A stretch of DNA of 64,000 nucleotides from the NCBI GenBank assembly GCA_013215775.1, contig JABSQO010000004.1, positions 1 through 64,000 of the forward strand. Reading direction: 5' to 3'. The position numbers and the translations under genes were made by a program. This DNA comes from Piscirickettsiaceae bacterium. Lineage in GTDB: Bacteria; Pseudomonadota; Gammaproteobacteria; Nitrosococcales; Methylophagaceae. Under the pieces are notes generated by a model that saw only the letters and a list, made by a program, of their open reading frames with translations, searched no databases and was not told the DNA's origin. The number at the start of each line of letters is the position of its first letter. Positions within the stretch are counted from its first letter, which is position 1. Below are positions 26,922-39,402 of the stretch, piece after piece.

Positions 26922-28157
26922 ATGATGAATTTATCAATGTCTATTTCGAGAATCTTTTTGCTCATTACATTGTTGATGATAACGACAGTAACAATAGCTA
27001 AAGATGAACAGTATTTGTTGACGGAAAAAACATACAAGGAATTGAGTGCTGCTCAAGAGTTAATGGAGGCTGATAAAAATATAGCGGCTGAAACAAAGCT
27101 CAATGCATTATTAAACAAAACAGCAAATGGCTCCTATGAAATGGCCGTGGTACAACAAACTTTAGGCTATTTATATTCATCACAAGAAGATTATAAAAAG
27201 GCGAGTGAGTTATTTCAGTTGGCTCTTGATTCTAACGCTTTACCGAAAAAAGTTAGCCATGATTTGAAATATAATTTGGCACAATTATTAATGGCGGACG
27301 AGCAATATAATAAAGGGATTATTTTACTGAAGCAGTGGTTGAATGCAGAAAGTTCCCCCCCTAATAATGCTCATGTTTTGTTGGCAAGCGCTTATTATCG
27401 GGTAAAAAATTATAAACAAACCATTGAATACATGCGGATCGCCATTAAAAATGAAAAATCGGTGAAAGAAGTGTGGTATCAGGTGTTACTTTCTGCCTAT
27501 CTAGAATTGCAGCAAACCAAATCTGCGATTAAGATTTTAGAAACCTTAATCGTAGCGTATCCATATCAAAAAATATACTGGATGCAGTTATCAGCACTAT
27601 ATTTACAGCAAAATAAAGAATTTTCAGCCTTGGCAGTAAAAATGCTGGCACAGCGTTTAGAATTGGGAGATAGTAAAACGCTTATTAGCTTGGCAGATAT
27701 GTATCGTTACCTACATATTCCATACAAATCGGCACAAATACTGACAAATGCAATTAACGAAGGAAAAATTAAAGGGGATTTAAATAACCTAAATCGCTTA
27801 GCAGATAGTTGGTTAGCAGCAAGGGAAAGTCAAAAAGCAGCAGATGTATTGCAACAGACAACAGAGCTTGATGGCAGTGGTGACGCTGATTTGAAATATG
27901 GTCGGGTACTATTTGAATTAGAGCAATGGAAAAATGCAATTGAACCTTTATTAAAAAGCGTGCAGGCACTTAAAGATGAGCGGCTAGGATCGGCATCATT
28001 ACTCTTGGGTATGGCGCAGTTCCATGTTGGTGATTTAACACAAGCTAAAACTCAATTTATTAAGGCAGTCGCATTTGAAAATGAACGTAGTCAGGCTGGG
28101 CAATGGTTACGGCATGTAGAGAGGCTACTTAAAGATGAAATCATCAATGAATCGTGA
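26922..28157 (+). CDS. TPR-repeat protein of the TonB operon
   Basis: A 411-residue protein with a signal peptide or anchor (about 8-26) and many helical pairs with TPR-like spacing (for example LGYLYSSQEDYKKASELFQLALD). TPR proteins of this size end many TonB2-type operons. It starts directly after the tonB stop. It is probably a periplasmic scaffold. Function is not established. Confidence 0.85.
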   Translation: MMNLSMSISRIFLLITLLMITTVTIAKDEQYLLTEKTYKELSAAQELMEADKNIAAETKLNALLNKTANGSYEMAVVQQTLGYLYSSQEDYKKASELFQLALDSNALPKKVSHDLKYNLAQLLMADEQYNKGIILLKQWLNAESSPPNNAHVLLASAYYRVKNYKQTIEYMRIAIKNEKSVKEVWYQVLLSAYLELQQTKSAIKILETLIVAYPYQKIYWMQLSALYLQQNKEFSALAVKMLAQRLELGDSKTLISLADMYRYLHIPYKSAQILTNAINEGKIKGDLNNLNRLADSWLAARESQKAADVLQQTTELDGSGDADLKYGRVLFELEQWKNAIEPLLKSVQALKDERLGSASLLLGMAQFHVGDLTQAKTQFIKAVAFENERSQAGQWLRHVERLLKDEIINES

Positions 28158-28707
28158 ACAACTGAAACAACAATTAGTCGAGCATTATCATTGGTTACGA
28201 CAATATGGTTGCAATGATTCACACAGTGGAAATGCCTCATTTCGCTGGCATGATGAAGTTTGGGTAACACCAACTGGCTGTTGTGCCGATACGCTGCAAG
28301 CAGATGATTTAGTGAAATGTCTTATTGATGGAGCCATGGAAGAAAAGGCTTCTTTAGATGCCGCACTGCACATTCAAACCTATCAACAAAATCCAGATGC
28401 CAGAGCACTATTCCACAGTCATAATCCCTATACGGTGGCATTAACATTAGATGGCCAAGATTTTGTGCCAGTTGATTTTGAAGGACAATATTATTTTCCG
28501 ACAGTACCTGTATTGGCGATCCCTTATGATGAGTATATTACTCACTCGCCAACAGCTGTTGCAGAAGCATTAAAGAATCATAAAGTCATCGTCGTAAAAG
28601 GACATGGTGTTTATAGTTGTGCAAAAACGATAAACCTTGCTTATAAATGGAATTGCTCTGTTGAGTTGTCAGCCAAGACAGCATGGCTGGCAAAGCAGAT
28701 AAGTTAA
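28135..28707 (+). CDS. Class II aldolase/adducin family protein
   Basis: A 190-residue zinc-type aldolase-fold protein. The metal ligands are visible as His94 and His96 (LFHSHNPYT) and His157 (KGHGVYS); SGNASFR near residue 31 is the phosphate-binding block. It resembles L-fuculose-phosphate aldolase, ribulose-phosphate epimerase and MtnB relatives; the substrate is not decidable here. The gene overlaps the TPR gene by 23 bases. ATG 28135 has a GAGAGG ribosome site, and ATG 28147 is an alternative. Confidence 0.85.
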   Translation: MKSSMNREQLKQQLVEHYHWLRQYGCNDSHSGNASFRWHDEVWVTPTGCCADTLQADDLVKCLIDGAMEEKASLDAALHIQTYQQNPDARALFHSHNPYTVALTLDGQDFVPVDFEGQYYFPTVPVLAIPYDEYITHSPTAVAEALKNHKVIVVKGHGVYSCAKTINLAYKWNCSVELSAKTAWLAKQIS

Positions 28708-28774
28708 CAGTATTATGCAGTAACATTACACGTACTAATACGTCTAATGCTTTTCAGAATCTAAAGGACGTTTA

Positions 28775-30883
28775 ATGTCACCCTCGCAGTATTTGAGAAC
28801 ACCTGTACTTACAGGGAATGATATTGAGGTAAAACGTGAGGAAATATCGCGCTATTTTAATGCCACATTCGAACGATATGAATCACTATTTGAAACCTTG
28901 ATTGATGAGCGTGGCTTTTATCAAAAGCCGATTCCTTTACGCCATCCGCTCATCTTTTATTATGGTCATACCGCCACATTTTTCATTAATAAATTAATTT
29001 TATCAGGCATGATAGAACAACGAATCAATCCTAAATTTGAGTCAATGTTTGCGATTGGTGTTGATGAAATGAGTTGGGATGATCTGAATGATACGCACTA
29101 TGATTGGCCAACTGTGGCTGATGTTACAGCCTATCGACAGCAGGTCAAACAGGTCATCAATGACTTAATTGACCAAGCATCACTCACATTACCGATAGAT
29201 TGGCAGAATTCTTGGTGGACAATCATTATGGGAATTGAGCATGAACAAATCCATATTGAGACTTCATCGGTTTTGATTCGTCAGCAAGCATTAGAATTAG
29301 TACAAACACATTCTGCATGGCGGCCATGGACTGAAACCAAGAATGCACCACAAAATGAATTTATTACCATCCCTTTGGCTAAGATTAATGTAGGGAAAAA
29401 TCATAGCGATGTTATGTATGGTTGGGATAATGAATATGGTCAATATCAAGCTGAGATTGCTGAATTTCAAGCCAGTAAATATTTAGTCAGTAACCAAGAA
29501 TTTTTGGGGTTTGTTGAAGATGATGGTTATCAGAATGATAGCTACTGGCAGCAAGAAGGCTTGCAGTGGCTAGATTATTCTCAAGCAGAACATCCAACAT
29601 TTTGGCTTCAATCTGAACAAGGCTGGCAGTGTCGGTTGATGACTGAAATTATCGATATGCCTTGGGATTGGCCCGTTGATGTTAATTATCATGAAGCCAA
29701 AGCATTTTGTAATTGGAAAGCTGAACAATTAGAACAATCAGTGCGGTTACCAACAGAAAATGAATGGTTTCGAATGTATGATTTTTCTGATACGGTCGAG
29801 TTGCAGTCAGGGCAACAGGCAACTGCGAATATTCATCTTGATCATGCCGCCTCCTCTTGCCCAGTCAATCGTTTTGCTCAGGGTGAGTTATACGATGTGG
29901 TTGGCAATGTTTGGCAGTGGACCGAAACAGCTATCTATCCATTTGATGGCTTTAAAGTGCATCCTTTTTATGATGATTTCACTATGCCGACATTTGATGG
30001 TCGCCATAATCTCTTTAAAGGTGGCTCGTGGATTTCTAGTGGTAATGAAAGCCGTCACGCAGCTCGTTATGCATTTCGCCAACATTTTTTTCAACATGCT
30101 GGCTTCCGATATGTTGTTGCAGATAAACTTGAGGAACAAGCTGTGTCGAATTATGAAAACGATAAAATGTTATCAGAATATGCTGAATTTCATTATGGTG
30201 ACTGCTATTTTGATGTGGCTAATTTCCCCCAAACATTGGCTGAATTAGCGGTTAAAGCGATGGGTAATCGACCTGCGAAAAAGGCCTTAGACCTTGGTTG
30301 TGCGGTGGGACGGGCAAGTTTTGAGTTAGCCAAACATTTTGACCATGTTACTGGTATCGATTTTTCGGCACGATTAATTAATTTGGGTGTGCAATTATCC
30401 GAGCAAGGGGTGATTCGTTATAGCATCGCTGATGAAGGTGAATTAAGACTTTATCGTGAGCGTCATTTAGTCGAGTTAGGCTTGGGTGATGTAACGGATA
30501 AAGTTGAACTATTACAAGGTGATGCGTGTAATTTAAAGTCTATTTTTGCCGGTTATGATTTAGTGCTGGCTGCAAACTTGATTGACCGTTTATATGACCC
30601 AAAATTGTTTTTAGCATCAATACATGAGCGAATAAATCAAGGTGGATTACTGGTGATTTCTTCGCCATATACTTGGTTAGAAGAACATACTAAAAAAGAA
30701 AGCTGGCTGGGCGGTATAAAAAAAGATGGAGAAAATGTCACTACATTAGATGGTTTAAAAGCTATTCTAGACCCTTATTTTGATTTAATGACGACACCAC
30801 AGCAAGTGCCATTCGTGATTCGGGAAACAAGTCGCAAATTTCAACATACATTATCGGATGTCACCATTTGGGTGAAAAAATAA
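28775..30883 (+). CDS. ovoA: OvoA, 5-histidylcysteine sulfoxide synthase / mercaptohistidine methyltransferase
   Basis: A 702-residue three-domain protein. Residues about 20-180 form a DinB-like domain with the iron motif HxxxHxE (His156, His160, Glu162 in GIEHEQIHIE). Residues about 195-450 form the formylglycine-enzyme-type domain (LPTENEW, DVVGNVWQWTE, FKGGSWISSGNESRHAARYA). The C-terminus is a SAM methyltransferase (ALDLGCAVGRASFELA, then FDHVTGIDFSA). This is the full OvoA fusion that joins cysteine to histidine and N-methylates the mercaptohistidine, giving ovothiol. Adjacent ovoB supports the assignment. Confidence 0.93.
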   Translation: MSPSQYLRTPVLTGNDIEVKREEISRYFNATFERYESLFETLIDERGFYQKPIPLRHPLIFYYGHTATFFINKLILSGMIEQRINPKFESMFAIGVDEMSWDDLNDTHYDWPTVADVTAYRQQVKQVINDLIDQASLTLPIDWQNSWWTIIMGIEHEQIHIETSSVLIRQQALELVQTHSAWRPWTETKNAPQNEFITIPLAKINVGKNHSDVMYGWDNEYGQYQAEIAEFQASKYLVSNQEFLGFVEDDGYQNDSYWQQEGLQWLDYSQAEHPTFWLQSEQGWQCRLMTEIIDMPWDWPVDVNYHEAKAFCNWKAEQLEQSVRLPTENEWFRMYDFSDTVELQSGQQATANIHLDHAASSCPVNRFAQGELYDVVGNVWQWTETAIYPFDGFKVHPFYDDFTMPTFDGRHNLFKGGSWISSGNESRHAARYAFRQHFFQHAGFRYVVADKLEEQAVSNYENDKMLSEYAEFHYGDCYFDVANFPQTLAELAVKAMGNRPAKKALDLGCAVGRASFELAKHFDHVTGIDFSARLINLGVQLSEQGVIRYSIADEGELRLYRERHLVELGLGDVTDKVELLQGDACNLKSIFAGYDLVLAANLIDRLYDPKLFLASIHERINQGGLLVISSPYTWLEEHTKKESWLGGIKKDGENVTTLDGLKAILDPYFDLMTTPQQVPFVIRETSRKFQHTLSDVTIWVKK

Positions 30884-32034
30884 TGGTCGACTTTGATCAA
30901 ATTATCGACAGAACAGCGACAACGAGTGTGAAATACGGTGCTCGCAAAGCGTATTTTGGATCAGAAGATATTGTGCCATTATGGGTGGCAGACATGGATT
31001 TTGCAGCGCCTGAAGCAGTAACGCAGGCCTTAGTTCAACGAGCCAATCATCCTGTTTATGGTTATACCCTCTTCCCGGATAGTATGTTTAAGGCAATGCA
31101 GGATTGGTTTCAAAGCCGGCATAATTGGTCTGTCCCACAACAATCTATTTTAATGTGTCCTGGTGTTGTGCCTTCCATGCATGCTGCTATTGAGGCCCTG
31201 TCACAGCCCGGTGATGGTGTGATTGTTCAGCCACCTATTTATCCGCCATTTTTTACTGCTATTAGTGAAACTGGACGGAAAATCATAGAAAATCCACTTA
31301 AATTAGAGCAGGGTGTTTATAGGATCGATTTAGAACATCTGGAACAGTGTGCAGCAAACGGTGCCAAGTTACTTATCTTATGTTCACCTCACAATCCAGT
31401 TGGTAGGGTTTGGCTACAAGATGAGCTTGAAGCTATCTTAGATATAGCGCGTCGGCATCATTTAATTGTTATTTCGGATGAGATTCATGCAGATCTTATT
31501 TATCCAGAGTATCACCACATTCCTTTAGCAACATTAGCGGATGATGTCGCTATTGTGACTGCGGTGTCACCTAGTAAAACATTTAATCTTGCAGGTTTAG
31601 GACTATCTTGTTTGATCACGAATGACCGACACCATCGGCAGGAAATCGAAAAAGTGTTCAATAGTTGGCATATCAGTGCCGCGAATCCTTTTAGTATTAT
31701 TGCCTTTGAAGCGGCATATCGTGAAGGTGAATCGTGGTTAGATGAATTGATGTTTTATCTTGATGAAACACGAAAGCAAGTTATCGAATTTGTAGAACAA
31801 AGTTTACCTAATATTAAAATCATTGATTCACAAGGCACTTATTTATTGTGGTTAGATTGTCGACAAATGAATTTGAATGATGATGAATTGAGATTGTTCT
31901 TTATCAACAAGGCGAAAGTGGGCATGAATCCTGGAATAAGCTTTGGCGAGGTTGGTAGTGGTTTTATGCGGATGAATATTGCGGCACCTAGGAAGCTAAT
32001 ATTAGAATCTTTGCAACGTATTGCTCAAGCGTAA
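30883..32034 (+). CDS. ovoB: OvoB, PLP-dependent C-S lyase of ovothiol synthesis
   Basis: A 383-residue PatB/MalY-type fold I PLP enzyme. The PLP lysine is in SPSKTFNLAGL, and VADMDFAAPEAV and LCSPHNPVGR are family blocks. In ovothiol synthesis this enzyme removes pyruvate and ammonia from the histidylcysteine sulfoxide. The TAATG junction with ovoA sets the start at 30883; the frame is open 15 bases upstream with a poor start. Cystathionine beta-lyase activity cannot be ruled out from sequence alone. Confidence 0.87.
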   Translation: MVDFDQIIDRTATTSVKYGARKAYFGSEDIVPLWVADMDFAAPEAVTQALVQRANHPVYGYTLFPDSMFKAMQDWFQSRHNWSVPQQSILMCPGVVPSMHAAIEALSQPGDGVIVQPPIYPPFFTAISETGRKIIENPLKLEQGVYRIDLEHLEQCAANGAKLLILCSPHNPVGRVWLQDELEAILDIARRHHLIVISDEIHADLIYPEYHHIPLATLADDVAIVTAVSPSKTFNLAGLGLSCLITNDRHHRQEIEKVFNSWHISAANPFSIIAFEAAYREGESWLDELMFYLDETRKQVIEFVEQSLPNIKIIDSQGTYLLWLDCRQMNLNDDELRLFFINKAKVGMNPGISFGEVGSGFMRMNIAAPRKLILESLQRIAQA

Positions 32035-32038
32035 CGTA

Positions 32039-32674
32039 ATGGACACAGAACATTCGATAGCGCTGAAACCTATTGCGATTAAAGTGCTGCTGGCTATTTC
32101 TCTGTTATGGCTCATCAAAGGTTTGGAAATAGCATTTAATTTAGACATCGGTATCTATAGCGTTTATCCGAGGACATTTGAAGGTCTAGTAGGTATTGTT
32201 TTTGGCCCATTGCTTCATGGTTCTTTTGAGCACCTTTTTTCAAATACATTAGCGCTATTTGTTTTGGCAACAGCATTATTTTATCAATACCCCAAGTCAG
32301 CAAAACGAGTATTCCTTATTATTTACTTTGGTTCAGGGTTGTGTGTGTGGTTGTTTGCACGGGAGTCTTATCATTTAGGCGCCAGCGGTTTAACACATGG
32401 CATGATGTTTTTTCTATTTTTAATCGGTGTGTTACGGCGAGATAAGCCAGCAATGGCCTTAGCGATGATTGTGTTTTTCCTATACGGCAGTATGATTTGG
32501 GGAATATTACCAACAGAAGAAAGAATCTCCTTCGAATCACATTTATTTGGCGCATTAATGGGTGTTGTAAGTGCAATATTGTTTCGCAATAATGATCCTA
32601 AACCACCGGAGAAAAAATATAGTTGGGAAGAGGAAGATGAGAACACAATAGAAAATAATAAAACTCCCTTGTAG
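32039..32674 (+). CDS. Rhomboid family intramembrane serine protease
   Basis: A 211-residue membrane protein with about six hydrophobic segments. The HxxxN motif is in HGSFEHLFSN, the catalytic Ser in LGASGLTHGM, and the partner His in SHLFGALMG. The C-terminus is an acidic cytoplasmic tail. The ATG at 32039 is four bases after the ovoB stop and is preferred over an upstream TTG. Why a rhomboid is in an ovothiol operon is unknown. Confidence 0.88.
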   Translation: MDTEHSIALKPIAIKVLLAISLLWLIKGLEIAFNLDIGIYSVYPRTFEGLVGIVFGPLLHGSFEHLFSNTLALFVLATALFYQYPKSAKRVFLIIYFGSGLCVWLFARESYHLGASGLTHGMMFFLFLIGVLRRDKPAMALAMIVFFLYGSMIWGILPTEERISFESHLFGALMGVVSAILFRNNDPKPPEKKYSWEEEDENTIENNKTPL

Positions 32675-32840
32675 CCGATTATTCCGCTATGGGTAGAATA
32701 CTTGTTCATCTATGAGAATGTGTGTAAATCGGGAAAATATTCACTTATGTAATGCTATACATTACTGTAAAATCAATGCATTACAAAAATTAGCACCTTA
32801 GTGTGTAAATCATCTTAATTTAAAAATGGAGAAGCAAAAA

Positions 32841-33038
32841 ATGGCAGGATCAATTGGTATTTCAGCTGGCGTGGTATGGCAATATCTTAATGAAAACGGT
32901 GAAAGTAGCGTAACTAAAATCAGTAAAGAAACAAAGTTGGACGCTAAAACAACCCAACGCGCAATTGGCTGGTTAGCTGGTGAAGCTAAATTAGCGATTG
33001 ACATGAAGGGCCGTACAGAAATTATTTCATTGAAATAA
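32841..33038 (+). CDS. Small winged-helix DNA-binding protein (DUF2582-type)
   Basis: A 65-residue protein: ISAGVVWQYL, a helix-turn-helix (ISKETKLDAKTTQRAIGWLA) and a short wing (KGRTEIISLK). This is a conserved family of small, uncharacterised winged-helix proteins. ATG 32841 has GGAG nine bases upstream; the in-frame ATG at 32826 lacks a ribosome site. A strong terminator follows. Confidence 0.85.
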   Translation: MAGSIGISAGVVWQYLNENGESSVTKISKETKLDAKTTQRAIGWLAGEAKLAIDMKGRTEIISLK

Positions 33039-33059
33039 ATTTTAGTATCATCCTTTAAA

Positions 33060-33098
33060 AGAGCCTCTACACTACTCAATAGTGAAGGGGCTTTTTTG
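33060..33098 (+). terminator. Rho-independent terminator after the winged-helix gene
   Basis: AGCCTCTACACTA and TAGTGAAGGGGCT arms around CTCAA, with two internal mismatches, followed by six T. Confidence 0.9.
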
Positions 33099-33234
33099 TG
33101 TCTATTCGTATGAAAAATTTATGACCATGTATTAATTGAACATGACGACTGTATAATTTATACAACACGATGATCTTGTGTAATAGGGTTTTATCCTGAT
33201 ACTCTTCGAGCACGGGAAATAATTTAAAGTATAG

Positions 33235-35151
<1,917 letters not shown>

Positions 35152-35173
35152 ATTTGATAAAGAGAATTTTGCG

Positions 35174-37417
35174 ATGACTTCAGTAGTAGATGATCTAGAA
35201 CGATTACCCGTTCGGGAATTTACCGAAAAGGCTTATTTGGATTACTCCATGTACGTCATTCTGGATCGGGCTTTGCCACATGTTGGTGATGGCCTGAAAC
35301 CAGTGCAACGTCGTATTGTCTATGCGATGTCTGAATTGGGCTTAAGCGCGACATCTAAACATAAAAAGTCAGCGCGGACAGTGGGTGATGTACTGGGTAA
35401 ATATCATCCACATGGCGATTCAGCTTGTTATGAAGCAATGGTATTGATGGCACAGCCATTTTCATATCGTTATCCATTGGTTGATGGTCAAGGAAACTGG
35501 GGGTCAATGGATGATCCTAAATCGTTTGCAGCCATGCGTTATACCGAATCAAAATTAACGGCTTATGCACAAACATTGTTGGGTGAATTAGGTCAAGGAA
35601 CGGTTGAATGGGCGCCTAATTTTGATGGCACGCTGAATGAGCCAAAGTTGTTACCTGCACGCTTACCTAACATCTTACTGAATGGTGGTAGTGGTATTGC
35701 TGTTGGGATGGCAACTGATATTCCACCCCATAACTTACGTGAAGTGGTGAAGGCCTGTTTACAGTTATTGAAAAAACCAACGACAAAGTTGGAGGCCTTA
35801 TTAGAAGATATTCAAGGACCAGATTTCCCTACAGGTGGTGAGATTATTTCTTCGCGTGAAGATTTGCTAAAAATATATACCACCGGTCATGGCAGTGTGC
35901 GTCAACGAGCTTGTTATGAAAAAACCAAAGAAGGTGAGATTATTATTAATGCTCTGCCTTACCAAGTTTCTGGTGCAAAGATTATTGAACAGATTGCCAA
36001 TCAGATGAATGCTAAAAAATTGCCGATGGTTGCTGATCTTCGTGATGAATCTGATCATGAACAGCCGGTTAGATTAGTGATAGTCCCGCGTTCTAATCGT
36101 GTTGATATTGATGATTTAATGTCACATCTATTTGCTAGCACTGATCTTGAGCGTAGTCACCGCGTTAATATGAATATGATTGGCTTGGATGGTCGACCTC
36201 GAGTCAAAAACCTGAAAGATATGCTTACGGAGTGGCTGGTTTATCGTGTTTCGACTGTACGACGACGCTTGCAATATCGTCTAGATAAAATTGTAGATCG
36301 AATGCATGTGTTAGAAGGTTTATTAGTCGCTTACCTCAATATTGATGAAGTCATTGCGATTATCCGAACAGAAGATGAACCTAAATCAGTATTGATGAAA
36401 CGGTTTGCGATTAGTGATCGTCAAGCAGAAGCCGTTTTAGAATTAAAATTACGCCACTTAGCTAAATTAGAAGAGATGAAACTTCGTGGTGAGATGGATG
36501 TTCTTGCTAAAGAACGAAAATCGTTAGAGTTATTACTCAGTTCAGATACCAGATTAAAAACATTGATTCGTAAAGAATTGATTGCAGATGCTGAAAAGTT
36601 TGGTGATGATCGTCGCAGTGCGATAGTGCAACGTGATGCTGCAAAAGCATTGAGTGAAACTGATTTGTTACCGACAGAGGCATTAACAATTGTATTATCA
36701 GAAAGTGGTTGGGTGCGAGCTGCTAAAGGGCATGATGTTGATCCGGGATCATTGAATTTCCGTACCGGTGATCGCTATATGCTATCGGTCAAAGCGCGTA
36801 GCAATCAACAAATTGTATTTTTGGATTCTACGGGGCGTAGTTACTCAATTCCTGCTCATACATTGCCTTCGGCACGTGGACAAGGTGAACCGTTGAGTGG
36901 ACGTTTACAAATACCACCAGATGAACGCTTTGTCGCCGTATTGGCGGGTGATTTAGATAAGTCATTATTGTTATCCAATACAGCGGGTTATGGTTTTGTC
37001 ACCACACTAAATAATTTGCTGGCAAAAAATAAAGCAGGTAAAGCTGTGTTTAATTTACCTGAAGGTGCAGAAATTTTGCCACCAATATGGATAGTTGATC
37101 CTGATAAGGACAGCTTGGCAGTTGCGGCTGGTGATGGACGATTATTAGTCTTTCCTGCGAGTGAAATGCCACAAATGAATAAAGGCAAAGGGGTACGGCT
37201 CATTAATATTCCACAAGCGCGGTTTATAGCTAAACAAGAATGGCTAAATTCAGTTGCATCAGTGCCTGAAAATGGCAGTGTGACATTACATGCTGGAAGG
37301 CGACATTTAACCCTAAAACCAACTGATCTTGCACATTACGCTGGTGAGCGAGGTAAGCGAGGACATAAATTACCTCGTGGATTACAAAAAGTAAGTAAAG
37401 TAGAAGTAACTGAATAA
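35174..37417 (+). CDS. parC: DNA topoisomerase IV subunit A
   Basis: A 747-residue DNA-cleavage subunit. The catalytic Tyr is residue 123 ([11 protein letters not shown]). The quinolone region reads [15 protein letters not shown] with the usual Ser (83) and Glu (87), so no known resistance change is visible. A C-terminal beta-pinwheel with degenerate repeats follows. Paired with parE. Confidence 0.96.
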   Translation: MTSVVDDLERLPVREFTEKAYLDYSMYVILDRALPHVGDGLKPVQRRIVYAMSELGLSATSKHKKSARTVGDVLGKYHPHGDSACYEAMVLMAQPFSYRYPLVDGQGNWGSMDDPKSFAAMRYTESKLTAYAQTLLGELGQGTVEWAPNFDGTLNEPKLLPARLPNILLNGGSGIAVGMATDIPPHNLREVVKACLQLLKKPTTKLEALLEDIQGPDFPTGGEIISSREDLLKIYTTGHGSVRQRACYEKTKEGEIIINALPYQVSGAKIIEQIANQMNAKKLPMVADLRDESDHEQPVRLVIVPRSNRVDIDDLMSHLFASTDLERSHRVNMNMIGLDGRPRVKNLKDMLTEWLVYRVSTVRRRLQYRLDKIVDRMHVLEGLLVAYLNIDEVIAIIRTEDEPKSVLMKRFAISDRQAEAVLELKLRHLAKLEEMKLRGEMDVLAKERKSLELLLSSDTRLKTLIRKELIADAEKFGDDRRSAIVQRDAAKALSETDLLPTEALTIVLSESGWVRAAKGHDVDPGSLNFRTGDRYMLSVKARSNQQIVFLDSTGRSYSIPAHTLPSARGQGEPLSGRLQIPPDERFVAVLAGDLDKSLLLSNTAGYGFVTTLNNLLAKNKAGKAVFNLPEGAEILPPIWIVDPDKDSLAVAAGDGRLLVFPASEMPQMNKGKGVRLINIPQARFIAKQEWLNSVASVPENGSVTLHAGRRHLTLKPTDLAHYAGERGKRGHKLPRGLQKVSKVEVTE

Positions 37418-37508
37418 ACAATAATTCCACATAAATTGAAGTAGTTTTGTTGCCATGATATGGTTTTCAGCGTTAAATTTATTGTGAGAACCAGATTTTG
37501 GAGAGATT

Positions 37509-39194
37509 ATGAAAGAGCTATTTTCTAAACAACGCATAGTAGCGAAAGATGGTTTTAATCGATGGTTAATCGCTCCTGCAGCCCTAGGAATTCACTTATG
37601 TATTGGTTCTGTGTACGCATGGAGTTTATTTAATCCTGCATTGGTGGCGAGGTTAGGTGTGGTGACCAGTGCTGCTGATGATTGGACTTTAAAAAGTGTT
37701 GTTTGGATTTTCACCGTTGCCATTGTATTTTTAGGTTTGTCTGCTGCTTTTGCCGGTAAATGGCTAGAAAAGGTAGGGCCAAGATTAGTCGGTTCAATTG
37801 CTGCTGTTTGTTGGGGTGGTGGTTTTATTGTCGGTGGTATGGGCATTGTTTCCGGTGAGCTGTGGATGTTATATCTAGGCTATGGTGTATTGGGTGGTTG
37901 TGGCTTAGGTTTAGGTTATATTTCCCCTGTTAGTACCTTAATCCGTTGGTTTCCAGATCGAAGAGGAATGGCAACAGGTATTGCAATTATGGGCTTTGGT
38001 GGCGGTGCCATGATCGCGAAATTTATGATTGGGCCAATAATTCGAGCATATTATAATGCGCCAGACTATTTGGGTACGATTGATAGTGTCAATTTAATGA
38101 CCGAAGCAGGCCGTCGGGTTGTGGAACACGCTGGGCAATTGAAAGAAGTGGTGGTGATTGGTGCAAATGATGTCGCCGACATGTTTGTTCCTGGCCCCGA
38201 GGGGGTTTATCTTGTCGGTACAGGTGATATTGGTGTTGCCCAAACATTTTTCACTTTAGGCGCCGTCTATTTTGTCATTATGTTGATTGCCGCATTTTCT
38301 TACCGTGTACCTAAAGAAGGTTGGTTGCCAGAAGGTTATGTCGTGCCAGACGAAACTAAAGGCATGATTACTGAACATGATGTGCATATTGATGAAGCAT
38401 TAAAAACGCCCCAATTTTGGCAATTATGGATCATGCTTTGTTTGAACGTGACAGCAGGTATTGGTGTTATTGCTGTCGCGAAAACAATGATGAAGGATAT
38501 TTTCGGTGGGGCATTACCAGATATAGTGAATTTAGAATTTGCAGCATCGTATGTGTTGATGATCAGTGCCTTTAATATGGTGGGACGCTTTTTCTGGGCA
38601 AGTACCTCAGATTATATTGGCCGTAAGAATACCTACTTTATTTTCTTCGGTTTAGGCGCATTATTGTATGCTTCAATTCCTTTTGCAGCACAGGCTGTTA
38701 GTGTTGCACCATCTATCACATGGTTAGTGATGTTCTATGCTGCAACTATGCTGATTTTCACTATGTATGGCGGTGCGTTTGCAACGATCCCTGCCTATCT
38801 TGCCGATATCTTTGGTACTAAGTATGTCGGTGGTATTCATGGCCGTTTATTGACTGCTTGGAGCACTGCTGGTGTATTAGGACCTTTAGCGATTACCTCT
38901 TTGCGTGAAAGTGCAACAGTGAATGCGATTAAAGATTTAGTGGCTCATATTGATCCTTTAGTATTTAAATCGACTTTTGGTGCAGGTGTCGAGCAATTAA
39001 ATACATTAATGGAAACTAAAACAGTGACTATTGCAAAATTGATGGAAATTTCACCAACAGGAACTTTAGACCCTACGCCAAGCTTATATAATCAAACGAT
39101 GTATTTGATGGCGGCTTTATTAGTGATTGCATTTATAGCTAATTTCTTTATGCGTCCAGTGCATCCATCACATCACATGGCAAAGGATGCGTAA
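37509..39194 (+). CDS. OFA-family (oxalate/formate-type) MFS transporter
   Basis: A 561-residue major facilitator with about 12 membrane segments and a larger central loop. OFA hallmarks are CIGSVYAWSLFNPAL in helix one, GLGYISPVSTLIRWFPDRRG after helix four and GYISPV-type glycines. It precedes the formate dehydrogenase operon by about 580 bases, so formate or a related anion is a plausible substrate, though OFA members also carry other compounds. GGAGAG is a good ribosome site. Confidence 0.9.
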   Translation: MKELFSKQRIVAKDGFNRWLIAPAALGIHLCIGSVYAWSLFNPALVARLGVVTSAADDWTLKSVVWIFTVAIVFLGLSAAFAGKWLEKVGPRLVGSIAAVCWGGGFIVGGMGIVSGELWMLYLGYGVLGGCGLGLGYISPVSTLIRWFPDRRGMATGIAIMGFGGGAMIAKFMIGPIIRAYYNAPDYLGTIDSVNLMTEAGRRVVEHAGQLKEVVVIGANDVADMFVPGPEGVYLVGTGDIGVAQTFFTLGAVYFVIMLIAAFSYRVPKEGWLPEGYVVPDETKGMITEHDVHIDEALKTPQFWQLWIMLCLNVTAGIGVIAVAKTMMKDIFGGALPDIVNLEFAASYVLMISAFNMVGRFFWASTSDYIGRKNTYFIFFGLGALLYASIPFAAQAVSVAPSITWLVMFYAATMLIFTMYGGAFATIPAYLADIFGTKYVGGIHGRLLTAWSTAGVLGPLAITSLRESATVNAIKDLVAHIDPLVFKSTFGAGVEQLNTLMETKTVTIAKLMEISPTGTLDPTPSLYNQTMYLMAALLVIAFIANFFMRPVHPSHHMAKDA

Positions 39195-39402
39195 GTACTG
39201 AAACTTAAGGGTTTGATCCTGCGCAAAATAAGGCTATTGCTGGAGTCGTATAAAAATCATTACAACTGGTTGATGATGAACAAGGCTGAGTTATTACTGC
39301 TTTTTTGAGATTGCGTATTTCTGGTTTTGAAGGAGTAACTTTAATAAGTTACCGATGAAGAATCACAATCTTCTTTTTGATACCTTAAATTGGTGCAGCT
39401 TT

